64,000 bases of DNA from Alteromonas sp. KUL106 (GCF_009811415.1 NZ_BLIG01000010.1:45514-109513), one strand, 5' to 3'; positions 28,145-39,179 are shown, counted from the first letter of the stretch. Translations and numbers: made by a program. The notes: generated from the sequence alone by a model not told the origin.

Positions 28145-28161
28145 ATCTGGTCGAACCACAA
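28145..28161 (+). promoter_or_regulatory. Candidate FadR operator upstream of the GMC oxidoreductase gene
   Basis: ATCTGGTCGAACCACAA contains the core TGGTCNNACCA and shares 12 of 17 positions with the E. coli fadBA operator sequence as I recall it (ATCTGGTACGACCAGAT). It lies 45 bp before the ATG at 28206. Confidence 0.45.
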
Positions 28162-28205
28162 CGTTTTTTTTAACATTATCCGGTTTGGCTTAAGGAGTTG
28201 GCGAA

Positions 28206-29849
28206 ATGAGCGAAGTACTCAGCAAGTACGATTACATCATTGTAGGAGGAGGGTCTGCTGGTGCTGTGCTTGCAACGCGCTTATCAGAAAATCCTGCGCT
28301 TGATATTTTGCTATTAGAGGCTGGCTCTAAAGACACAAATCCATTAATTCATATCCCCTTTGGTCTTTCTGTTCTGAGCCGGTTTGAAGGAATTGGTTGG
28401 GGCTATCATACGGCACCACAAAAAGAGATGTACGATCGAGAATTGTTTTGGCCCCGCGGTAAAACGTTAGGTGGCAGCAGTTCGGTTAATGCGATGTGTT
28501 ACATTCGCGGGCAAAGAGAAGACTACGATCGCTGGGCTAATGAAGAAGGGGCTCAAGGTTGGTCGTTTGATGACGTGCTGCCTTATTTCAAACGGTCAGA
28601 GAACTTCGAAGAAGGCGCTGACGAATACCACGGTACTGGCGGTCCGTTAAACGTAAGCAAATTGCGTCATACAAGTGTGCTATCAGAGACATTTGTAAAT
28701 TCAGCGTCATTTGCAGGTTACCAACAGCTAGACGACTTTAATCGCGACGAGCGTGAAGGGTTAGGGTTTTATCACGTTACCCAAATTAACGGACAGCGAT
28801 GTTCCACCGCAAAAGGTTACTTAACGCAAGCGAAGCATCGCAACAATCTTACCGTTCTTACGAAAGTAGCTGCGGAGAAAGTGCTGCTTAAAGAAGGGAG
28901 AGCCATTGGCGTTCAGGTGCGTGAGAAAGGGGTGGTAAATCGTTATTTTGCTAGAAGTGAAGTAATTTTATGCGGTGGGGCAATTAATTCTCCGCAACTG
29001 CTCATGCTATCAGGCATCGGCCCACGGGCTGAACTAGAAGAAAAAGGCATATTTGTACAGCAAGACCTGCCAGGAGTTGGACAAAACTTACAAGATCATT
29101 TGGACGCAATTGTTCAGTACACATGTAAGGCACGGGAGGGATATGCGGTTGCATTAGGAGCGCTTCCGTCGTACGCAAAAGCGAGTGCGGATTACGCGCT
29201 TAAACGAAACGGCATTTTTTCATCAAATGTTGCAGAAGCCGGTGGTTTTGTAAGCTCTAGTTTAGCGACACAAGGCCCCGACATTCAGTTTCACTTCTTG
29301 CCTGCAATTCTTAACGACCACGGAAGACAGCTCGCTTTTGGTTATGGGTACGGCCTTCACGTGTGTTGCTTATACCCTAAAAGTCGCGGCACAATCTCGC
29401 TTCAAAGCAATCATCCTGCTGACCAGGCACTTATCGACCCCAATTATTTATCTGCAAAAGAAGATCAGCAGGTGATGATAGAAGGCGTGCGCATTGCACG
29501 AAAATTACTCTCAGCGCCAGATTTCGACAAATTCCAGGGAAGTGAATTGTACCCAGGGGAACAAGCGCAAAGCGACGATGAAATTTTAGAGTTTTTACGG
29601 GAGCGTGCTGAAACCATTTATCACCCCATCGGCACGTGTAAAATGGGTAGCGATGACGACGAGATGGCGGTGGTTGATAATCAGTTGCGAGTGAGAGGTA
29701 TTGCTGGTCTGCGAGTGGTTGATGCCTCCGTAATGCCTAGCCTGATTGGTGGCAATACCAATGCGCCAACCGTCATGATAGCGGAGCGGGCAGCGGAATT
29801 TATTAAAGCTGCGCACGAGGGGCAGCCTGTTTCTCTAGCGAAAGCTTAA
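28206..29849 (+). CDS. GMC-family FAD-dependent alcohol/choline dehydrogenase
   Basis: 547 aa. The N-terminal FAD-binding fold has IIVGGGSAGAVLATRL (Gly14 to Gly19). The GMC signature 1 is RGKTLGGSSSVNAMCYIRG. The C-terminal catalytic His lies in TIYHPIGTCKMG, and GNTNAPTVMIAERAA closes the FAD site. Size and motifs fit choline dehydrogenase, AlkJ-type alcohol dehydrogenase or similar. No betaine genes are nearby and lipid genes surround it, so a medium- or long-chain alcohol substrate is a reasonable guess. AAGGAG lies ten bases before the ATG. Confidence 0.9.
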   Translation: MSEVLSKYDYIIVGGGSAGAVLATRLSENPALDILLLEAGSKDTNPLIHIPFGLSVLSRFEGIGWGYHTAPQKEMYDRELFWPRGKTLGGSSSVNAMCYIRGQREDYDRWANEEGAQGWSFDDVLPYFKRSENFEEGADEYHGTGGPLNVSKLRHTSVLSETFVNSASFAGYQQLDDFNRDEREGLGFYHVTQINGQRCSTAKGYLTQAKHRNNLTVLTKVAAEKVLLKEGRAIGVQVREKGVVNRYFARSEVILCGGAINSPQLLMLSGIGPRAELEEKGIFVQQDLPGVGQNLQDHLDAIVQYTCKAREGYAVALGALPSYAKASADYALKRNGIFSSNVAEAGGFVSSSLATQGPDIQFHFLPAILNDHGRQLAFGYGYGLHVCCLYPKSRGTISLQSNHPADQALIDPNYLSAKEDQQVMIEGVRIARKLLSAPDFDKFQGSELYPGEQAQSDDEILEFLRERAETIYHPIGTCKMGSDDDEMAVVDNQLRVRGIAGLRVVDASVMPSLIGGNTNAPTVMIAERAAEFIKAAHEGQPVSLAKA

Positions 29850-29960
29850 TCAGCGTAATTGGGCATGTAATTGCAGGGAGCGAGTTAATGTCTCGCTCAA
29901 ACACGGCTAGCCGCACTAGTCGGTGGGAAAATTCATCACTCTGAATAGCTTAACCACTGT

Positions 29961-30566
29961 CTATCCCTGTTTTTGCATAAACAAGTCGGCAGCGCAGTCA
30001 CACATTTCTTCAATGTGGCTGCTGTCAGCGTAAATACCGTCAATAAGCAATCGTGCTATTCCATGCAATGTACCCCAGGTCACTTGCGCTAGACGAAGCG
30101 CATCCTGGTTGTTCGGCAACAGCCCTTTGTCCTGCCAATAGCGCGTCATGGTCACTTGAAACTGAAAGCAAGGAAAGGCGACGTCTTTTAAGTCGTTGGT
30201 CGCTGCTTGGTTTTGCCATATTGTTCGCCCGAACATCAGTTCATACATTTCGGGGTTGTCAGCCGCATAGCCGATGTATTCGTGTATAAACTCACGAAAA
30301 CGCTCCTGTGGCGTTTTATCTTCTTGTTCAAATATGCGCTTTGCGGTGGAATGCCAATCGCTGAAACCCTTTGCTGCAATTGCGCTTAATAGCGCACTCT
30401 TGTCTTTAAAGTGATGGTAGGGCGCAGTACGAGACACACCGGCATCTTCAGCCAGTTTTCTAAGCGATAGGCTATCAACGCCATGCTGAGAAAGACGCGC
30501 AGTGGCCGCCTCTATCAGTGCGCTGCGTAAATCGCCGTGATGGTAGCTTTGTACTGCATTAGTCAT
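29961..30566 (-). CDS. TetR/AcrR-family regulator
   Basis: 201 aa. The HTH is SLRKLAEDAGVSRTAPYHHFKDKSALLSAIA (residues 35-66). The C-terminal domain is of the TetR_C type seen in AcrR-like proteins (RFREFIHEYIGYAADNPEMYELMFGR). It is divergent from the dienoyl-CoA isomerase gene. The shared 138-bp region contains two operator-like palindromes, so autoregulation and repression of the isomerase (and perhaps fadH) are likely. The ligand is probably an acyl-CoA or related molecule, by inference only. Confidence 0.9.
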   Translation of the reverse strand: MTNAVQSYHHGDLRSALIEAATARLSQHGVDSLSLRKLAEDAGVSRTAPYHHFKDKSALLSAIAAKGFSDWHSTAKRIFEQEDKTPQERFREFIHEYIGYAADNPEMYELMFGRTIWQNQAATNDLKDVAFPCFQFQVTMTRYWQDKGLLPNNQDALRLAQVTWGTLHGIARLLIDGIYADSSHIEEMCDCAADLFMQKQG

Positions 30567-30601
30567 AAACCAAAAGTTTCCGTGTTCACTATTGAGCCGA
30601 A

Positions 30602-30657
30602 TAGATAACGTTTTATCTTGACAGTGTCAACATAGCCTTTTATCTTGACGCTGTCTA
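30602..30657. promoter_or_regulatory. Back-to-back sigma70 promoters sharing a TetR-type operator
   Basis: Plus strand: TTGACA at 30618-30623, 17-bp spacer, TATCTT at 30641-30646. Minus strand: TTGACA (complement of 30625-30630), 17-bp spacer, TATCTA (complement of 30602-30607). Both -35 boxes are halves of one perfect palindrome TTGACAGTGTCAA (30618-30630). A second, less perfect copy, TTGACGCTGTCTA, is at 30645-30657. The 18-bp context TTTTATCTTGACRSTGTC is directly repeated at 30611 and 30638. Confidence 0.8.
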
Positions 30658-30704
30658 GTTTGCAAATTTGTTAATAGGAACAGCCCAAGGAGACAGCGCA
30701 AACC

Positions 30705-31544
30705 ATGAAGTACTCTACATTAGAAGTAAAACAAGAGGGCCATATTGCCCACGTAGTACTTAACCGCCCAGAAGCAATGAACAGCATGATCCCAGAATTC
30801 TGGACAGAACTTCCCGCGGCTATTCGGGAAATAGACGACAATGCCGATGCCCGTGTCATTGTTATTTCATCGACAGGTAAGCACTTCTCTGCCGGTATGG
30901 ATTTATCGGTGTTCTTGAACATGAAGGAAGACTTTAAAGGTGACCCTTCGCGTAGAGCAGAGCGTATGCGCCGCATGGTTATGCTGCTTCAAGATAGCTT
31001 TACCGCCATCGAACAGGCACGTATGCCCGTTATCGGTGCTGTTCAAGGCGGTGCAATTGGTGGCGCGGTTGACCTGCTTAGTGCATGCGACATGCGCTAT
31101 TGTACCCAAGACGCTTTTTTCACTATCAAAGAAACCCAACTAGGTATGACAGCTGACGTTGGCACGCTGCAGCGTTTACCAAAACTGATCCCTATCGGTA
31201 TTGTGAAAGAGCTCGCCTATACAGGTCGCAACTTTGGTGCCGCAGAAGCGCAGCAACTTGGCTTTGTAAATCAGATATTTGACGACCAAGGTGCAATGTT
31301 AGAAGCCGTAATGAAAATAGCCCAGCAGATTGCATTGAATTCGCCGCTAGCGGTTTCAGGCACCAAGACTATGATTAATTACGCGGTAGAACACACGGTG
31401 GCAGAAAGCTTGACCTATATGGCTACTTGGCAAGCGGGCATGTTCCAAATGGAAGATGTGTTTAAAGCCATGGAAGCACAGAAAACTAAAACGCTGCCGG
31501 ACTATCCGCCTTTATACCCAGCGATTAAGAAAATGAATTCGTAA
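30705..31544 (+). CDS. Delta3,5-Delta2,4-dienoyl-CoA isomerase (crotonase family, ECH1 type)
   Basis: 279 aa crotonase-fold enzyme. The segment VDLLSACDMRYCTQDAFFTI and TADVGTLQRLPKL closely match mammalian ECH1. The three acidic residues that define dienoyl-CoA isomerases correspond to Asp123, Glu143 and Asp151. The oxyanion-hole segments are HFSAGMDL and GAVQGGAIGGAVD. It converts 3,5-dienoyl-CoA to 2,4-dienoyl-CoA during oxidation of fatty acids with odd-position double bonds. The product is the substrate of FadH, encoded next. It is more specific than a generic enoyl-CoA hydratase. Confidence 0.88.
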   Translation: MKYSTLEVKQEGHIAHVVLNRPEAMNSMIPEFWTELPAAIREIDDNADARVIVISSTGKHFSAGMDLSVFLNMKEDFKGDPSRRAERMRRMVMLLQDSFTAIEQARMPVIGAVQGGAIGGAVDLLSACDMRYCTQDAFFTIKETQLGMTADVGTLQRLPKLIPIGIVKELAYTGRNFGAAEAQQLGFVNQIFDDQGAMLEAVMKIAQQIALNSPLAVSGTKTMINYAVEHTVAESLTYMATWQAGMFQMEDVFKAMEAQKTKTLPDYPPLYPAIKKMNS

Positions 31545-31706
31545 GTTTCATATGAAAGTGCGCCTATTGCCGCTTTTTTAGCTATCAGTTCAATGGTGGC
31601 GAGGCTGCGTTAGGACTGCTTCGATGAACGACTTTTATTACAAAGACAAAGAGCATTTCTAAAGCAGAAATGCGTGAAAAAAAGAATAATTTAACAGGCT
31701 TTTTAA

Positions 31707-33788
<2,082 letters not shown>

Positions 33789-33819
33789 GTACTAAGAAGC
33801 AATGAACTAGTAAGCAACA

Positions 33820-33847
33820 AAGCGTCTCTAAAAGAGGCGCTTTTTTT
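33820..33847 (+). terminator. Rho-independent terminator after fadH
   Basis: AAGCGTCTCT pairs with AGAGGCGCTT (one G-T-type pair), with a short loop and a run of seven Ts. Confidence 0.88.
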
Positions 33848-33932
33848 ATGTAAAAAAACAAAGGCAGGTTTGTAGTGGTCTGTTGTAGCGATACAGATCT
33901 GTTATCATTCTCATTTTTTATCTGAGACGAAC

Positions 33933-34301
33933 ATGACCTTCAGCAACACCCAAGATTTAATTCACGCTGTCAGTAATTCACCAGAAACAATCGAGTTCAA
34001 GGACGTTATCGCGCTTGTTGATAGCGCGTTCACTTTTACGTCAACCGCTTTCACCAACGGTGATGTTTCAAACGAGGCGAACCAAAACAACGGCTCGTGC
34101 AAGCTGCTTGCACTCGGTCAGCACTTAAAACTAAATCATGCGCAAACACTGGCCTTATTCGGACGTTTTTATCGCGAAGATGTGCTGAATAACCCTAACG
34201 GAGACGACCACGCGAATATTCGCAACTTTATGAAAACTGGCCATGAAGGGGTGGTGTTTGACACATTTCCTTTGGTGAAAACAGACGTATCGCATTGCTA
34301 A
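33933..34301 (+). CDS. HopJ-family protein
   Basis: 122 aa. It matches the small 'HopJ type III effector' family: IEFKDVIALVDSAFTFTSTAFTNGDVSNEANQNNGSCKLL and ALFGRFYREDVLNNPNGDDHANIRNFMKTGHEGV are diagnostic. The name comes from a Pseudomonas syringae candidate effector, but family members are widespread in free-living marine bacteria with no type III secretion system. No secretion genes are nearby. A general, unknown metabolic role is more likely than virulence. It stands alone after the fadH terminator. Confidence 0.88.
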   Translation: MTFSNTQDLIHAVSNSPETIEFKDVIALVDSAFTFTSTAFTNGDVSNEANQNNGSCKLLALGQHLKLNHAQTLALFGRFYREDVLNNPNGDDHANIRNFMKTGHEGVVFDTFPLVKTDVSHC

Positions 34302-34343
34302 ACAATAGCGACCTTACGGGTCCAACGCGCCCATTTTCAGAGC

Positions 34344-36635
34344 TTATTCCTGCGAGCGCGGCCGCGTTCGCTGCTTATCGGTTATTTCTTGATTAAAAAA
34401 ACGGTACGAAGCTTCGTCACCTAGTTTTTGTGAGAGTGATAATCCCAAGCGAATAAGCGAATTGTCTCGCTGTACCTCAACGGCTTTTTTTAGAACGTTG
34501 AGGCCAGCTTTCGTTTGACCAATACTATCCAGAGCAAGTGCATAGATATACCAATTTTGCGGGTTGTCAGGGCCAAGTGTTGCCGCTTGTTTAAAAAACG
34601 TAACAGCGGTTGGCTTGTCTTGTTTACGAATATAAAACATCCCCAATGAATAGTGGATAAGGTCGCTTTTGGGCATTTGGTTTACTGCTTCAAAGAGTAT
34701 TTGTTCTTCTAAGCGAAGTTTATTTTGAGCGCGATAAAGTTCAGCAAGGTTTACATAGTTCGCTTCAAAATAGGGGTCTATTTTTATGCCTTGTTTGAGT
34801 AAGGTCTCGGCTTCTTCAATATTGCTTAGCTGATATTCAACAAGGCTTTGATTAAGGTTACCTTCACCTCGCCATTGATTCACTTTATTTGATAACGTGA
34901 GCTCTTCAAGCGCTTTCTTAAAGCTCTCGCTATTTAGCCCCAAGCCAATCAGATTATTTACGGCAGTTATCCGAATGGCTTTGAATTTGTCATCAAGTAG
35001 GCTGGCGTACGACTTTATGCGCTCTTGAGGTGAAAGAGCCTTGCCTGCTTGTGCAGCTCCCAGCCTTAAAAGGGGCTCTTTATGGTTAATAAAATAATGT
35101 AATTCTCTGTCGGTAATCGGCTGGTTAGTTGAGTGCAACAGCCCTATGGCTGTTGCGCGCTTAATTACGGGTAACGATGTTGAATATGCAATGCGCAATA
35201 TGGCTTCGTTACCATGAATTTCGCCGGACATAAGTAATATGTAACTTTCCTCTTCTCTACTTAGCAGAGAGTCTCTGCCATGCCAAGATGTTAGTATTTT
35301 GGATACCCAAGCGTTGTCTTTTTCATGACAACTTAAACACGCGTTAGGTGTGCCTGTTTTCGCTGAAATATGTGGCGTTGGAATACTAAAACTATGGTCG
35401 CGCCGTTCATCCACCCCCATAAAAGTACGCGTAGGCATATGGCAGTTTACGCACTGATTTGCGTCTGTACTTTCGGCATGCTTAGTGTGTTTTTTACCTT
35501 GGAAAGTTGATGCCAAGTGGCACTGCAGACACAAACCATTCCCCTCCATTTTTAATTTCATAGAGTGTGGGTTATGGCAGTCGATACAGTTAACACCAGC
35601 CTCATACATGCGGCTTTGCAAAAAAGAACCGTAAACATACACTTCTTCTCGTATTTGCCCGTCGGCAAAATACAGAGGAGGGATAAGAAGTGAAGGGGAA
35701 AACTGATCTAAAAAAGGCGTCTTGGGATCTATACCGTCAGAGAGTGCGCTGCGTAACGAGTGACATGCAAAGCATGTTTCCATAAACTGATTGTCTCGTT
35801 TGGCGGGAACGAACTTACCATTTTCTTTTTCATACCAAGACGCGATACTATCGCCTTCCTTTAACAACCACTTTCCTATCGCTTTTTGTTCGCCCAGAGA
35901 GAGAGCGTGAGAAGTGGAAGAGGGCCCTAGAGATGTTTTTTCACTAAGAGGTGTTATTTTGGCGATTTCATTTGTTTTATCGCTCCTAGTTTTGTTTGCC
36001 TCATCAGTGTAATGCGCCGCCATATCGCCATGGCAGGAAGCACACGACACATTGATTTCATCAAAGTGGCTGTTGAATGTAAGAGTTTCAGTATCAAACT
36101 TACGCTTCAAACCACTAGAGTGACAATCGGCGCACATGCCATTCCAGTTTTGCATAGGCTGTTTCCAATGCAACCTGTCTTTATGTCCAATATCTTCAGA
36201 TAAATAGTTTGGGTACCAACGCTGGCCGCCTTCTGATCTGTCCCGTGTATCCCATGCAAATGGAAAAACTTGAAACTTGCCTTTTTCAGTTTCGATTAGG
36301 TATTGCTGTAGTGGGTAGTGGCCAAAAACATAAGCAACTCTATAGGTCGTTGTATTTCCTGCTTCTGTTAGCTCAGCGAAAAATGCAGTATCGTTTTTGA
36401 AAAAACGCGCAGTCTGCTTAAAGTGAGAAATTGAATCATCATCGAAATTAGCAATTACGGTCTCGTCGGTGGCATAGGCCATCGCTCTAGCGTGGTCAGA
36501 TTGTTGCCATTGAATTACCTGTTCCTTATGGCAAGTTACACAGTTGGCATATTCTTTCCCGTGTAAGTTTCTACTTAAACTCGTTAAAAGTAACAGGCTG
36601 AGAACAAAAACCAACCGAGGCATTACGACGTCCAT
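34344..36635 (-). CDS. Octahaem c-type cytochrome fused to a TPR domain
   Basis: 763 aa, exported (hydrophobic LVFVLSLLLLTSL near the N-terminus). Eight CxxCH haem motifs are visible: CVTCH, CADCH, CASCH, CFACH, CIDCH, CLQCH, CVNCH and CLSCH, all in the first 450 or so residues. The region after about residue 600 has TPR-like repeats (YSLGMFYIRKQDKPTAVTFFKQAATLGPDN). This fits the multihaem cytochrome c554/NrfA-like group carrying TPRs, probably periplasmic electron transfer or a redox enzyme. No quinol dehydrogenase or reductase partner is adjacent. ATGs at 36635 and 36623 are both possible starts. Confidence 0.88.
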   Translation of the reverse strand: MDVVMPRLVFVLSLLLLTSLSRNLHGKEYANCVTCHKEQVIQWQQSDHARAMAYATDETVIANFDDDSISHFKQTARFFKNDTAFFAELTEAGNTTTYRVAYVFGHYPLQQYLIETEKGKFQVFPFAWDTRDRSEGGQRWYPNYLSEDIGHKDRLHWKQPMQNWNGMCADCHSSGLKRKFDTETLTFNSHFDEINVSCASCHGDMAAHYTDEANKTRSDKTNEIAKITPLSEKTSLGPSSTSHALSLGEQKAIGKWLLKEGDSIASWYEKENGKFVPAKRDNQFMETCFACHSLRSALSDGIDPKTPFLDQFSPSLLIPPLYFADGQIREEVYVYGSFLQSRMYEAGVNCIDCHNPHSMKLKMEGNGLCLQCHLASTFQGKKHTKHAESTDANQCVNCHMPTRTFMGVDERRDHSFSIPTPHISAKTGTPNACLSCHEKDNAWVSKILTSWHGRDSLLSREEESYILLMSGEIHGNEAILRIAYSTSLPVIKRATAIGLLHSTNQPITDRELHYFINHKEPLLRLGAAQAGKALSPQERIKSYASLLDDKFKAIRITAVNNLIGLGLNSESFKKALEELTLSNKVNQWRGEGNLNQSLVEYQLSNIEEAETLLKQGIKIDPYFEANYVNLAELYRAQNKLRLEEQILFEAVNQMPKSDLIHYSLGMFYIRKQDKPTAVTFFKQAATLGPDNPQNWYIYALALDSIGQTKAGLNVLKKAVEVQRDNSLIRLGLSLSQKLGDEASYRFFNQEITDKQRTRPRSQE

Positions 36636-36709
36636 TATGTCTTAAGGTTAACTAGCTACACTGTATCACAGTGATTTTTGCAGCGTTAAATTTAGTTAGG
36701 ACATGCGCG

Positions 36710-37930
36710 TTATTTCTCACGCTCAGTTAAAATCAACTCGCTAGACTGGGGCATTATCGCGAAGTCAAATTGGCCTAAGACATTCATGCCCAGTAATCCG
36801 TCGGCATCGGGAAGGGCGTCTTCGGGCAATACGATGGCAGAGACATCGTTGAACTCGTAGCCAGCAAAGTAAAATCGCGGTATTTGTACCAATGGTGCTT
36901 CAATGGTGCCTGATGCCGTTCTAACGTTGAAGTTACCAATAAATGTAAGGTTTCGCATGCGGCCTAAACGAGCAAACAGTCGGGAAGAAATTGCGGTTGT
37001 ACTGGCGCCTGTATCTAGAATCATGGTGGCCCTTTGATTAAGGGCCTTTGCTTCAAGTCGGTATTGATCGCCAATGCGCTCTAAGGCTACACGGGTTTGA
37101 TAACGAGCGGCGTCAGTGCTTGTCGGCTCTATTTCGCTATTGTTCGGCGTAGTGTCTGCATTGGCAACATCGCGCATTTCATAGGCTTTATTGCGAATGA
37201 TATTGGCGTCTCTGTCGTTAAATGGTAGGGCTGCAAGCACATCTTCCATTAGGGTAAGTTTTTGCTGATAAGCGTAAGCTTCTGCCAAATTAAGGGTGTA
37301 GTGCTTAGCGTCGGGTATGCGTTGATACAGTGGCTCATTTAATCTGGCAACCAGTTCCCATTGTTCGTCTTGACTTAACTGCGTCTGTGCCTGTTGATAC
37401 AAGGTGGCAATTTTTGTGTCGATAAATGCGAGAGTTTCAGTTGAAAGAGGCAGTTCAGCCAAGTCGTAGTAGTGCACTATCGCTGTGGGCAGGGGCTTTG
37501 TTAACTCAATCAACTCACCTTCTAGCAACAGCAGCGATTCGTTGAGCGGGTCATTTTTTAAAAAGTTTGTTAGCTCTGCTGCGAGCAATGCATATTGCCC
37601 ATTATTGAGCAGGGCAGTGAGTGAATCTACTTCGTCTTGATTTAGTGAAGGTGCGGATGAGTGCAGCGCTTCGCGCTCACTTGATGATGTATTAGCGCCA
37701 TGAGTGCTTGAGGCATAGGACGGGGAACCTTTGCTGTTATAGGGGGCTGCCTCATTCTCAACTTGAGCCATGTCCTTAAATTGTGCCTCACCTTCTAAAC
37801 GGTGTTCATAGTTAGCTTCCCTCTCATAAGCTTTATCATTGTGTTGTTTTAAGCTAAGCCATAAGTAAACGTTTATGCCTAGCGACACAAAAAGTAGGAA
37901 TGAAAGCACCATTGCTAGCCATGTTTTCAT
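36710..37930 (-). CDS. Membrane-anchored retropepsin-like aspartic protease
   Basis: 406 aa from the ATG at 37930, which overlaps the thioesterase stop as ATGA; an upstream in-frame ATG (37942) is less likely. One N-terminal transmembrane segment (MVLSFLLFVSLGINVYLWL) is followed by a polar linker and a helical, TPR-like middle (residues 100-250). The C-terminal clan AA domain has ILDTGAS (Asp306-Thr307-Gly308) and DADGLLGMNVLGQFDF. Single-domain retropepsins act as dimers. The substrate is unknown. The start overlap implies translational coupling to the thioesterase. Confidence 0.85.
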   Translation of the reverse strand: MKTWLAMVLSFLLFVSLGINVYLWLSLKQHNDKAYEREANYEHRLEGEAQFKDMAQVENEAAPYNSKGSPSYASSTHGANTSSSEREALHSSAPSLNQDEVDSLTALLNNGQYALLAAELTNFLKNDPLNESLLLLEGELIELTKPLPTAIVHYYDLAELPLSTETLAFIDTKIATLYQQAQTQLSQDEQWELVARLNEPLYQRIPDAKHYTLNLAEAYAYQQKLTLMEDVLAALPFNDRDANIIRNKAYEMRDVANADTTPNNSEIEPTSTDAARYQTRVALERIGDQYRLEAKALNQRATMILDTGASTTAISSRLFARLGRMRNLTFIGNFNVRTASGTIEAPLVQIPRFYFAGYEFNDVSAIVLPEDALPDADGLLGMNVLGQFDFAIMPQSSELILTEREK

Positions 37931-38376
37931 TGTGCCACACATGCCTTGCCATATATGTCCACGAATTGTTTAGGCATGCGTTTTGGCGCACCTGTATCAA
38001 GACTCACGCAAACGAAGGTCGTCACAGCATCAAATACTGTCTTGTCTCGTTTTGGGCAGATAAACTGAAACTGACGTTGTAAAGTCAGTTTGCTGTCGCA
38101 ATGCACTATCCAAGTAGCGCATTCTAATGTATCACCAAGGTGAGTAGGCAAGTGATAGTTTAGCTCATGGCGCTTAATCACCATGCCTCGATTTAGCGAT
38201 TGATAATCGGCAAACTGTAAGCCAAGCGCGTTTGAGTGAGCCCACGCCAAGCTCTCTAGCTGGGATAGGTATGCCACATTGTTCACGTGCTGATAATGGT
38301 CAATGTGCGTCTCATTAATATGCCATTGCTGCACATAAGGGGTGTCTAACATCCAATTAAGCGTCGGTTTACTCAA
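37927..38376 (-). CDS. Acyl-CoA thioesterase, hotdog fold (YbgC/FadM type)
   Basis: 149 aa. The 4-hydroxybenzoyl-CoA thioesterase pattern is present: HIDHYQHVNNVAYLSQLESLAW, with the catalytic Asp in the 'DxxxHVNN' motif. The central strand region (MVIKRHELNYHLPTHLGDTLECATWIV) is typical. It would hydrolyse acyl-CoA to free acid, relevant to the beta-oxidation genes in this window. First gene of a coupled pair with the retropepsin. Confidence 0.88.
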   Translation of the reverse strand: MSKPTLNWMLDTPYVQQWHINETHIDHYQHVNNVAYLSQLESLAWAHSNALGLQFADYQSLNRGMVIKRHELNYHLPTHLGDTLECATWIVHCDSKLTLQRQFQFICPKRDKTVFDAVTTFVCVSLDTGAPKRMPKQFVDIYGKACVAQ

Positions 38377-38441
38377 ACTGAATCCTTATTCATATCTCTT
38401 GTTTTAATCCTATCCTGTCTGTTTATCATTGGTTGTGCGCC

Positions 38442-39179
38442 TCATACCACAGGTAGAGGGTTACCTTCAGGTAAGGTTAATTCGTCACTCAGCAATGCGT
38501 GCATAATTGCTTTTTCCCGCACTAGCACGGGCTCAATGAAGCTTTGTACATCGCCTAACGCCTTAAATGCATCGAAGCCACGTTCTAAAAACTCGTGCAA
38601 GGCAAGTAGCCCTGCAAGTTTGGCCGGGCGGCGCGATAACGAAATTAACATGCCTATACCACGAACTTTTATTACATCGGCAAGTTGGTCGCCTAAGTGC
38701 GAGATTATGTCGATTTGATGGGTTCTATCTTCCATTCTAGCCACCTCTCGATAGGCAAGGGCGTAGCTATCGCGGTTGATTGGCGCGTCGGTAAAGTGTG
38801 TTTGCAGATACTGAGCCATTGCCATATCTAAATCGAACGATAGCGCATTTAAAGATAAGGCATCACCCATCGCCATCATTGCTTTGTCGGGTAATACTTT
38901 AGCGAGTTTTGGAATAACCCGAACGAGGTCAGCGTCACGTTGGCTAAAATCTTTTGGCCCATAGAGTTCTTCAACGAAAAACGCCATGGCTTTTTGATAG
39001 CGCTTCTGCTGAGCCAAGTCGTCATGGGTTACTAGCAACCGTTCGCATTGCCACTGCTGTAGCCGATGAATAGTAGGCATTATGCCAAGCTGATTGGCTA
39101 AGTCGCGAAGGGCGTTAACTCTATGTATGTGTTTTATAATTTCTTGCGCCAAATGACACACTCCCCGTAACGTTGGCAT
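38442..39179 (-). CDS. FFLEELY-motif protein
   Basis: 245 aa, helical and cytoplasmic. It carries FFVEELYGPKDFSQRDADLVRVIPKLAKVLPD at about residues 67-100, the defining motif of the uncharacterised FFLEELY family (first Leu replaced by Val here). No enzymatic residues can be named. The N-terminal start is uncertain because no ribosome binding site is evident before the ATG at 39179. It is divergent from epmC. Confidence 0.8.
   Translation of the reverse strand: MPTLRGVCHLAQEIIKHIHRVNALRDLANQLGIMPTIHRLQQWQCERLLVTHDDLAQQKRYQKAMAFFVEELYGPKDFSQRDADLVRVIPKLAKVLPDKAMMAMGDALSLNALSFDLDMAMAQYLQTHFTDAPINRDSYALAYREVARMEDRTHQIDIISHLGDQLADVIKVRGIGMLISLSRRPAKLAGLLALHEFLERGFDAFKALGDVQSFIEPVLVREKAIMHALLSDELTLPEGNPLPVV

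Noticed and set aside
33933..34301. Type III effector / virulence interpretation of the HopJ protein
   Set aside because: The family is widespread in non-pathogenic bacteria and no secretion system or chaperone gene is present; the name is historical.
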